A stretch of DNA of 7,919 bases, from NCBI GenBank assembly GCA_945885485.1, contig CAMCYT010000117.1, forward strand, positions 1 to 7,919. Reading direction: 5' to 3'. The notes below the pieces were generated by a model. It was not told where the DNA came from. It made no database searches and saw only the letters and a program-made list of their open reading frames with translations. Positions 1 to 4,654 of this stretch are shown here, piece after piece; position 1 is the first letter of the stretch, and each line of letters opens with the position of its first letter. Made by a program: the position numbers and the translations under genes. The DNA comes from Prosthecobacter debontii. GTDB taxonomy: Bacteria > Verrucomicrobiota > Verrucomicrobiia > Verrucomicrobiales > Akkermansiaceae.

Positions 1-248
1 CTTGTGTAGAAAATCGACGCTCGGGGTTCGTTTTTCTTATTCTTCAACACGATTTTTCCAACCGTCGAAACGTAGGCGATATCCTTGCCATCGATCTTCA
101 CTGAGCCTTTTTTCACGATGGGCTCAACGGTTTTTTCTTCAGCGACAGGGGGCTTTTTCTCCTCAGTTTCGGGCTTTTCCTGAGCATAGGCTGGCGCCGA
201 AATAAGGATTAGCAGGGGGAAAATGGTTTTAAATATGGAATGAGTCAT
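1..248 (-). CDS. Secreted S10 serine carboxypeptidase-like protein, N-terminal fragment
   Basis: This is the first 82 codons of a minus-strand gene that runs off the left edge. The ATG is the complement of 246-248. The product opens with a clear Sec signal peptide (MTHSIFKTIFPLLILISAPAYA, h-region about residues 9-18) with an AYA/QE cleavage site after residue 22. A charged Lys/Glu/Pro linker covers residues 23-48. Then comes a segment containing GSVKIDGKDIAYVSTVGKI and, near residue 78, ASIFYT. That pattern (G-x-V-x-I-x-G-K-x-I-x-Y, then A-S-I-F-Y) is how I remember the start of the mature domain of bacterial peptidase S10 proteins, which remove C-terminal residues from peptides in the periplasm or outside the cell. 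The catalytic Ser, Asp and His lie beyond the window, so activity cannot be judged. No good Shine-Dalgarno sequence precedes the ATG. The coding call is secure; the family call rests on a short conserved stretch. Confidence 0.72.
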   Translation of the reverse strand, partial: MTHSIFKTIFPLLILISAPAYAQEKPETEEKKPPVAEEKTVEPIVKKGSVKIDGKDIAYVSTVGKIVLKNKKNEPRASIFYT

Positions 249-302
249 GTTGGAATGTTCGCTAGATCATCGACGGATTCTGAATTCTGCAAAGCGGGAA
301 AA

Positions 303-326
303 ATTCAAATTTGCACGATTTTGAAT
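303..326. repeat. 7-bp dyad in the divergent 249-364 spacer
   Basis: ATTCAAA at 303-309 and its exact reverse complement TTTGAAT at 320-326 are separated by 10 nt. They lie between the divergent carboxypeptidase and acetyltransferase genes, about 40 nt before the acetyltransferase start. An operator is possible, but a 7-bp AT-rich dyad can arise by chance. The rest of 249-364 shows no convincing promoter pair and no other feature. Confidence 0.25.
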
Positions 327-364
327 CGATCACCGCTCTGGTTCTTATCTAAATTTCTGAAGTC

Positions 365-970
365 ATGATTGAATGCACCGGACTCAAAGGAAGCGACGCG
401 ATGTCGTCTATCGATGATTTGGCGGAGCTTCGCTGTAAGGTTTTCAGGGAATATCCATACCTATACAGCGGCGATCTTGGCTACGAACGCGAATATCTAG
501 CACATTACGCGGAGTCGAAAAACTCGTTTCTGGTCATCGCAAAGTATGAGGATCAAATCGTTGGGGTTTCGACCTGCTTACCGTTGGTCGAGGCTGATCC
601 GGTATTTCAGGAACCATTTACCGCGGCTGGCTACGATTTATCGAAAATCGGCTATTTTGGCGAATCTGTGCTTTTACCAGAATTTCGCGGGCGCGGTGTC
701 GGGCATCGATTTTTCGATCTTCGTGAGCAATGGGCGCGGAAGCATCTTTTCACGATCGCCACATTTTGTTCCGTAATCCGACCTGATAATCATCCAGCAC
801 GGCCGCTAAACTACAGATCTCACGATTTGTTCTGGAACAAGCGTGGCTACCAACGTCACGACGAACTCATCTCTAAACTCGATTGGCCGGAAGTCTCTAA
901 TTTAGCTGATCATGAAGTTTCTATAGAAATCCCACATAGCCTCGTTTTTTGGCTAAAACCGTCCTTGTGA
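365..970 (+). CDS. GNAT family N-acetyltransferase
   Basis: A 201-residue single-domain acyltransferase of the GNAT superfamily, expected to move an acetyl group from acetyl-CoA to an amine; the substrate is unknown. The acetyl-CoA motif A is clear at about residues 98-117: FGESVLLPEFRGRGVGHRFF, where R108-G-R-G-V-G113 is the pyrophosphate-binding R-x-x-G-x-G loop. The N-terminal FREYPYLYSGDLGYEREYL (28-46) and the later FCSVIRPDNHPARP (134-147) and FWNKRGY (156-162) match a GNAT subfamily I recall with a conserved REWPYLYDG signature. An internal ATG at 401 (residue 13) is possible, but the family usually has about 25 residues before the FRE-PYLY motif, which favours 365. The Shine-Dalgarno is weak. 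There is no membrane segment or signal peptide, so it is cytoplasmic. It is transcribed away from the carboxypeptidase gene, and a large inverted repeat lies 17 nt after its stop. Confidence 0.85.
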   Translation: MIECTGLKGSDAMSSIDDLAELRCKVFREYPYLYSGDLGYEREYLAHYAESKNSFLVIAKYEDQIVGVSTCLPLVEADPVFQEPFTAAGYDLSKIGYFGESVLLPEFRGRGVGHRFFDLREQWARKHLFTIATFCSVIRPDNHPARPLNYRSHDLFWNKRGYQRHDELISKLDWPEVSNLADHEVSIEIPHSLVFWLKPSL

Positions 971-986
971 TGGCTTACGGCTGGAT

Positions 987-1030
987 ATTCAACAACTTGT
1001 TACAATATATGTAATGCAAAGTCGTTGAAT
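987..1030. repeat. Long imperfect inverted repeat after the acetyltransferase gene
   Basis: The left arm 987-1004 (ATTCAACAACTTGTTACA) and right arm 1010-1030 are reverse complements apart from one substitution (A994 opposite C1023) and a 3-nt bulge on the right arm. The loop is only ATATA (1005-1009). In an RNA read from the minus strand the substitution becomes a G-U pair, so the fold is slightly better there. It is AT-rich with no following T tract, so it is not a classical intrinsic terminator. It could be a small palindromic intergenic element or a processing/stability hairpin at the 3' end of the acetyltransferase mRNA. Confidence 0.6.
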
Positions 1031-1108
1031 TTACTGAGATCACCGGGGTATTCCCCATCATTTCAGGGCCAGGAACTTGTGGTTTCGTGAAAAAACGAGT
1101 CGCAACAA

Positions 1109-2527
1109 ATGAAATCTCTGATTAGTTTTACCGAGATGGCTTCAGAAGAATCCGAGGATAAACGTTATTGGATGCAGCAAGCGGCGAAATTATCGAGCCG
1201 GATCAACCTGGCTTGGTTCTTGGACGGATTTGCGGGTCCTCTGCTCATTGCGGCCGTGATTGGGTCGGTATTAGTTTTAGGTGCTCGTCGTGAATTTCCT
1301 GAATTGCATCCTGCTATTTTAGGTGGGTCTCTGGCTGCGGTATTCCTGATTCTTGGGCTAATTGTCCTGAAACGAGCTCGGAAACGCTTTGAATCGCCGA
1401 TCCAAGCGCTAGTTCGGATCGAGGCCACTCAGCAGATGAATTCGGCGCTTTCTGCTGCATCTGCGGGCATTGTACCATGGCCAGAGCGCCCAAAAAACCT
1501 CTCGGAATCGCTCAATTGGCACCTCCCAAAAACTCTTGCCCCCCCTGCTGCTGCCCTGATTTTACTAGCTATCGGCCTGCTGATCCCGATCAAAGCTAAA
1601 TCTCTCGATGACTCCCAAACCTCGCGTGAGCCGCAGGCTTGGTCGCAGCTTGATTCCCAGCTTGAAAAGCTCTCGGAAGACGCGTTGGTTGATGAGAAAT
1701 ATCTTGAGGATATGAAGGAGCGACTCGATCAGCTCCGTGCCCAGGAAGAAGAACAATGGTTCAGCCACGCATCACTTGAAGCAACGGACTGCCTGAAGGA
1801 ATCGCACAATTCCAGTCTTGATGACCTTCAGCAAGACCTCTCAGAAGCTGCGGATGCGATGAAGGAGCTTACAGACGCAGCAAAAGACCTGAATTCTGAA
1901 CAAAAACAAAAGCTCGCTGAGCAGTTTGAGGATGCCATGCAGGGCTTGCAAAACGGAGCAATAAAGCCAAATGAGGCGTTGATGAATCAACTTTCACAGC
2001 TCGATCCTAAGGATATGGGGAACCTCAATCCCGAGCAGCTTGAGCAACTCAAGCAGAACATGGAAAAACTCAAGGAATCCCTTGATGAAGCTGGTCAAGG
2101 TGAAGGCCAAGGCAATGACTGGGCTGATCAGTTACTCGGAGATGGTGAAGGCGAAGGTGAGGGCCAATGTCCAGATGGCGGTAACTGCCCTAACGGAGGT
2201 GATTGCAAGGGTGAATGCGAAGGCAAGGAAGGTAATGGGCCTGGAAAAGGCGGAATTCAGCGCGGACCTGGACATGATCCCAACGTCTTGAAAAACCCGA
2301 AAGATCCTCTCGCTGTTGGCGATTTAGCGGCACTAGAGGCTAAAGACCTTTCTCGTGCTTTACCCGGCGATCTGCTTCAAATCCAAGACGGCAAACACTC
2401 CGTTAATCAAACTCCCAGCACTTTATCTTCTGGTGGACAAGCTGCGAAAGGAGCTGGTGGTGATCGCGTTTGGAAAGAATCGCTCAATCCAGAAGAGCAG
2501 CGCGCTCTCAAAAATTACTTTGAGTAA
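1109..2527 (+). CDS. Membrane-anchored coiled-coil protein with Gly-rich Cys cluster (Bat-cluster/DUF4175-like)
   Basis: A 472-residue protein of unknown biochemical role. Three hydrophobic segments are visible, at about residues 41-59, 69-87 and 145-161. The Lys/Arg-rich stretch KRARKR (88-93) after the second predicts a cytoplasmic loop, placing the large C-terminal part (162-472) in the periplasm. Residues about 175-330 are Gln/Glu/Leu-rich and heptad-like, so probably a long coiled coil. A Gly/Glu linker follows (about 329-390) that contains C354, C360, C366 and C370. The C-terminus WKESLNPEEQRALKNYFE resembles the L-P-x-x-x-R-x-x-I-x-x-Y-F ending of large membrane proteins found beside MoxR/DUF58/von Willebrand (Bat) genes in Planctomycetes and Verrucomicrobia. 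That is a recollection, and no MoxR or vWA gene is in the window. ATG 1109 is the first start in frame; M10 (1136) is an alternative, and neither has a good Shine-Dalgarno. The stop is 2 nt from that of the convergent ABC gene. Confidence 0.8.
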   Translation: MKSLISFTEMASEESEDKRYWMQQAAKLSSRINLAWFLDGFAGPLLIAAVIGSVLVLGARREFPELHPAILGGSLAAVFLILGLIVLKRARKRFESPIQALVRIEATQQMNSALSAASAGIVPWPERPKNLSESLNWHLPKTLAPPAAALILLAIGLLIPIKAKSLDDSQTSREPQAWSQLDSQLEKLSEDALVDEKYLEDMKERLDQLRAQEEEQWFSHASLEATDCLKESHNSSLDDLQQDLSEAADAMKELTDAAKDLNSEQKQKLAEQFEDAMQGLQNGAIKPNEALMNQLSQLDPKDMGNLNPEQLEQLKQNMEKLKESLDEAGQGEGQGNDWADQLLGDGEGEGEGQCPDGGNCPNGGDCKGECEGKEGNGPGKGGIQRGPGHDPNVLKNPKDPLAVGDLAALEAKDLSRALPGDLLQIQDGKHSVNQTPSTLSSGGQAAKGAGGDRVWKESLNPEEQRALKNYFE

Positions 2528-2529
2528 AA

Positions 2530-3183
2530 TTAATTCACTTTCCCGTCCTTGATGACCAAAGTCCGATCACCGATCTTCGCAAGGTTCTGATCATGGGTAA
2601 CAACCACTAATGTAACTCCATGTTCATCAGCGAGTTGTAACAGTATTTCCATGATTTCATTACTCGTATTTGAATCGAGGTTTCCGGTAGGTTCATCGGC
2701 GAAAAGCACAGCTGGTTGATTCACAATCGCCCTAGCTATCGCCACGCGCTGCTGCTCACCACCCGACAATTCCGCTGGTAAATGATCCGCCCGATCTTTA
2801 AGGCCGACGCGCTCCAGTGCGACCAAAGCCGCATCATTATGATTTAGACCAGCGATCGCGCCCGGCACGGCGACGTTTTCCAACGCAGTCAGTTCGGGCA
2901 ATAAGTGGTAATTTTGGAATACATATCCGATCGACCGATTTCGAAACGCAGCCTGTTGTTTACGGCCGAGTTGATAGATATCGGTGCCGGCGATGCGGAC
3001 GCTGCCGAGTTCGGGTCTTTCCAAGCCGGCGAGAGTGTAGAGCAGAGTTGTCTTCCCCGCACCGCTCGGGCCGCAGAGAAATACCTTTTCAGCTTTATGG
3101 ATTTGTAAATCGATCCCATGCAGGACTTCGATCGATTTTTTTCCGATCCGATAGCTCCTGTGCAAATCCTTCGTTTCTATCAT
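2530..3183 (-). CDS. ABC transporter ATP-binding protein, LolD/MacB type
   Basis: A 217-residue ATPase subunit with all ABC motifs: Walker A GPSGAGKTT (38-46), Q-loop Q90 in YVFQNYHLLPELTALENV, signature LSGGEQQRVAIARA (139-152), Walker B VLFADEPTGNLD (159-170) with catalytic E164, and H-loop H197 in VVTHDQNLA. The FQNYHLLPELTALENV and DEPTGNLD forms are typical of the LolD/MacB/FtsE branch, which powers lipoprotein release from the inner membrane or MacB-type mechanotransmission rather than solute import. I chose the ATG at the complement of 3181-3183 because MIETKDLHRSYR matches the family start. The frame stays open for 56 more codons upstream, but those translate an intergenic repeat (IPCIPCIPW) and are not protein-like. 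A GTG immediately upstream (3184-3186) is possible. No FtsX/LolC-type permease is adjacent, so the partner must be encoded elsewhere. Confidence 0.93.
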   Translation of the reverse strand: MIETKDLHRSYRIGKKSIEVLHGIDLQIHKAEKVFLCGPSGAGKTTLLYTLAGLERPELGSVRIAGTDIYQLGRKQQAAFRNRSIGYVFQNYHLLPELTALENVAVPGAIAGLNHNDAALVALERVGLKDRADHLPAELSGGEQQRVAIARAIVNQPAVLFADEPTGNLDSNTSNEIMEILLQLADEHGVTLVVVTHDQNLAKIGDRTLVIKDGKVN

Positions 3184-3233
3184 CACCTCACTCACGCGCC
3201 TAGGTTGCGCTGCATCCCTGCCGCTTGTCCACC

Positions 3234-3251
3234 ATTCTGTTGATACAGAAT
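3234..3251. promoter_or_regulatory. Perfect 7-bp dyad, operator-like
   Basis: ATTCTGT at 3234-3240 and ACAGAAT at 3245-3251 form a perfect dyad around a 4-nt spacer (TGAT). It lies about 50 nt upstream of the ABC gene start on that gene's leader side, a fitting place for a repressor or activator site. The core CTGT-N4-ACAG is shorter than the Escherichia coli LexA box (CTGT-N8-ACAG), so I do not call it LexA. No regulator can be named. Confidence 0.4.
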
Positions 3252-3252
3252 T

Positions 3253-3275
3253 CCCAGTTTGACGAGAAAACTGGG
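3253..3275. repeat. 8-bp perfect hairpin in the ABC gene leader
   Basis: CCCAGTTT at 3253-3260 pairs perfectly with AAACTGGG at 3268-3275 across a 7-nt loop (GACGAGA). It starts 1 nt after the dyad at 3234-3251 and ends 5 nt before the tandem repeats at 3281. No T tract follows on either strand, so it is not an obvious terminator. It may be part of the leader RNA of the minus-strand ABC gene or part of a composite intergenic repeat. Confidence 0.5.
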
Positions 3276-3280
3276 CATAT

Positions 3281-3322
3281 AACCACGGAATGCACGGAAT
3301 GCACGGAATGCACTTAGGAATG
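3281..3322. repeat. 9-bp tandem repeat, unit CACGGAATG
   Basis: Three exact head-to-tail copies of CACGGAATG occupy 3284-3292, 3293-3301 and 3302-3310. A degenerate fourth copy with 3 extra bases (CACTTAGGAATG) runs 3311-3322. The array is preceded by AAC, giving AACCACGG at its edge, and a matching inverted copy lies at 3391-3411. It sits between two divergent genes. Arrays of this look recur between genes in environmental bacterial genomes as far as I recall, but I cannot confirm that here. Confidence 0.8.
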
Positions 3323-3390
3323 CCAGATCTTAAATCGTTTACTAACATCAATCGATGTAGGTGATGATTGGTTTAAGCCAAACTCATTTC

Positions 3391-3411
3391 CATTCCGTGT
3401 ATTCCGTGGTT
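3391..3411. repeat. Inverted partner of the CACGGAATG array
   Basis: This 21-nt stretch (CATTCCGTGTA followed by TTCCGTGGTT) is the reverse complement of 3281-3301 at 20 of 21 positions. The sole difference, T3400 against G3292, becomes a G-U pair in plus-strand RNA. The two arms enclose 89 nt, so a transcript covering both could form a 21-bp stem. The right arm ends 22 nt before the TTG start of the acetylglutamate synthase gene, so the stem would lie in that gene's 5' leader if transcription begins upstream of 3281. Confidence 0.75.
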
Positions 3412-3433
3412 TGATCTGCATATTTTAGGATCA

Positions 3434-4552
3434 TTGAAGTTTCCAATCCGGAATTCGCACGCTACGTTCCTCCTCGTGGTCGAGAAAAGTGACTTGCGAG
3501 CTGTGCTTCAATACATTCCCCAATTCCGGGGAAAGGTGTTTTGCGTCCTCATCGAAGCAGATTTGCTTCCCGAACCCGCGGTTGCGGAAACCCTGCTTGA
3601 TCTAGCTGTTCTCGAAGATCTAGGCGTGAAACTTGTGCTTGGGGTTTTAGGCGGCGACCTCAAAGATCTCTACGATTGGACATTGGAATGCGAAATTATG
3701 GCCGCTCGGGTGACTCACCCCATCACGGACGAACTTGCTGTCAAAGAGGTTAATGACATCCTCAACCGCGGCCAATCCGCCATCATCGACGCATCAGGCA
3801 TCGGCCCGCTCGATCCTGAGGTAGTCGATTTTGCAAAACGGATTGGGGTCTCCAAAGTCATCGCTCTTTTGCAACAAAGCATTTTGGTCAACGGTCAACC
3901 CGCCCACGCGATAAGTGCGGCGGATGTTCCGAATGTGTTAAAATCCGAAAACGTCGAGGGTAGGGAGCTGTTAGCTGCTGCTGCAAACGCCTGCAATCTC
4001 GGCATACCCCGTGTTCACGTTCTCAATGGTCGCCAACAAGGAGTTCTGGTTGATGAACTTTTCTCCAACGAAGGCGTTGGCACTATGGTGCACGCCGACA
4101 GCTATCGCGTCATCCGCGAGTTGCGGGATGAGGATATTCCGGAACTGCTCGGCATGATCGGGCGCGTTGTGCGCCGCACTAAACTCATCGCTAGGACCTA
4201 CGAAGACATTCAAAAACGCATCGGCGATTACTACGTGATGTCTATCGACGATAACGTCGTCGGTTGTGTGGCGTTGCATGAATATCCATCGGAAGACTGT
4301 GCGGAAGTTGCCTGCCTCTACGTCAAGCAAGCTCATGAAGGTCGCGGCTATGGCGTGGAGCTCGTGGCGCATGCGGAAAGCTTAGCGAAACATAAAGGCA
4401 TTCTACGAGTGTTCGCATTGACGAATCGCGCGGCGGATTTTTTCATACATGCGAAATACTCACTGTGTGATCTGGATGCTTTGCCAGACAAGCGCCGTGA
4501 ACAATTCATTGCCAGTGGTCGGGATTCGTTGGTGTTTGAGAAATTGCTATAG
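3434..4552 (+). CDS. argA: N-acetylglutamate synthase, ArgA-type two-domain protein
   Basis: A 372-residue cytoplasmic enzyme for the first step of arginine biosynthesis, acetyl-CoA + L-glutamate to N-acetylglutamate. Residues about 17-215 are an acetylglutamate kinase-like domain, recognised from DLRAVLQYIPQFRGKVF (20-36), VLIEADLLPE (38-47) and the linker LVDELFSNEGVGTMVHADSY (205-224). Residues about 225-372 are a GNAT domain with VGCVALHEY (276-284), EVACLYVKQAHEGRGYGVEL (291-310), VFALTNRAADFF (326-337) and the family-typical tail LDALPDKRREQFIASGRDS (347-365). The kinase-like half has lost the Gly pairs usual after its first strand. The start is uncertain. TTG 3434 has AGGA at 3427-3430, only 3 nt away, while GTG 3476 (V15) would give a start closer to the family's usual length but has no Shine-Dalgarno. 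No other arginine gene is adjacent. A bifunctional or non-arginine role is less likely given the conserved C-terminal tail. Confidence 0.86.
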   Translation: MKFPIRNSHATFLLVVEKSDLRAVLQYIPQFRGKVFCVLIEADLLPEPAVAETLLDLAVLEDLGVKLVLGVLGGDLKDLYDWTLECEIMAARVTHPITDELAVKEVNDILNRGQSAIIDASGIGPLDPEVVDFAKRIGVSKVIALLQQSILVNGQPAHAISAADVPNVLKSENVEGRELLAAAANACNLGIPRVHVLNGRQQGVLVDELFSNEGVGTMVHADSYRVIRELRDEDIPELLGMIGRVVRRTKLIARTYEDIQKRIGDYYVMSIDDNVVGCVALHEYPSEDCAEVACLYVKQAHEGRGYGVELVAHAESLAKHKGILRVFALTNRAADFFIHAKYSLCDLDALPDKRREQFIASGRDSLVFEKLL

Positions 4553-4559
4553 AAAAGAA

Positions 4560-4588
4560 ATAGGTCTTATAGGTCCTATAGGACTTAT
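4560..4588. repeat. 9-bp ATAGGTCYT repeat ending in a 20-bp palindrome
   Basis: Three consecutive 9-mers are visible: ATAGGTCTT (4560-4568), ATAGGTCCT (4569-4577) and ATAGGACTT (4578-4586). The last two build a palindrome, ATAGGTCCTATAGGACTTAT (4569-4588), perfect over the central GTCCTATAGGAC (4573-4584) with one G-T mismatch further out that is a G-U pair in RNA. The array starts 8 nt after the acetylglutamate synthase stop. It is an intergenic repeat and could stabilise or end that mRNA, but no T tract follows directly. Confidence 0.75.
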
Positions 4589-4592
4589 GTTT

Positions 4593-4609
4593 TTAGGGTT
4601 AACTCCTAA
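4593..4609 (+). repeat. Weak hairpin after the palindromic repeat
   Basis: TTAGG at 4593-4597 pairs with CCTAA at 4605-4609, with an extra G-U pair inside and a short TTAAC loop. It lies just downstream of the 9-bp palindrome, between the acetylglutamate synthase and beta-CASP genes. The stem is short and no run of T follows, so a terminator role is doubtful. Confidence 0.25.
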
Positions 4610-4628
4610 CTAAAATTTCATTGCACTA

Positions 4629-4647
4629 CCTGTATACAAAGACAGGA
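4629..4647 (+). promoter_or_regulatory. Ribosome binding site inside a small dyad
   Basis: AGGA at 4644-4647 lies 7 nt before the ATG at 4655 and is the best Shine-Dalgarno in the window. CCTGT (4629-4633) and ACAGG (4642-4646) are exact reverse complements 8 nt apart, so a 5-bp hairpin would cover the AGG of the site. The site itself is well supported. Control by the hairpin is only an inference, and a 5-bp stem would be marginal. Confidence 0.5.
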
Positions 4648-4654
4648 TTATCCC

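Noticed and set aside
321..351. Sigma-70-like promoter (TTGAAT ... TATCTA) before the acetyltransferase gene
   Set aside because: The -10 match is poor and the spacer is 19 nt. Not supportable from sequence alone.
987..1030. Intrinsic terminator for the acetyltransferase gene
   Set aside because: The stem is AT-rich and neither strand has a T tract after it, so I list it only as an inverted repeat.
1015..1122. Open plus-strand stretch of about 35 codons reading VVEFTEITGVFPIISGPGTCG and ending in TAG inside the next gene
   Set aside because: It has no ATG or suitably placed GTG/TTG except GTG 1087, begins inside the inverted repeat, and matches nothing I recognise. Most likely chance.
2040..2291. 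83-codon plus-strand frame overlapping the coiled-coil gene
   Set aside because: It is an out-of-frame reading of the Gly/Glu-rich region of 1109-2527, with low-complexity Lys/Ala/Val composition and no ribosome site.
3234..3251. LexA/SOS box
   Set aside because: The half-sites CTGT and ACAG are 4 nt apart, not 8, and no SOS-type gene is adjacent.
3281..3322. CRISPR array
   Set aside because: The units are 9 bp, directly adjacent and without spacers. No cas gene is in the window.
3184..3351. Upstream in-frame extension of the ABC ATPase to an ATG at 3349-3351
   Set aside because: The 56 extra residues include IPCIPCIPW, a translation of the 9-bp intergenic repeat, and the family starts at MIETKDL. 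The extension is non-coding.
3971..4372. 133-codon minus-strand frame opposite the acetylglutamate synthase
   Set aside because: It lies wholly antisense to a gene with clear family motifs, and its translation has no recognisable domain.
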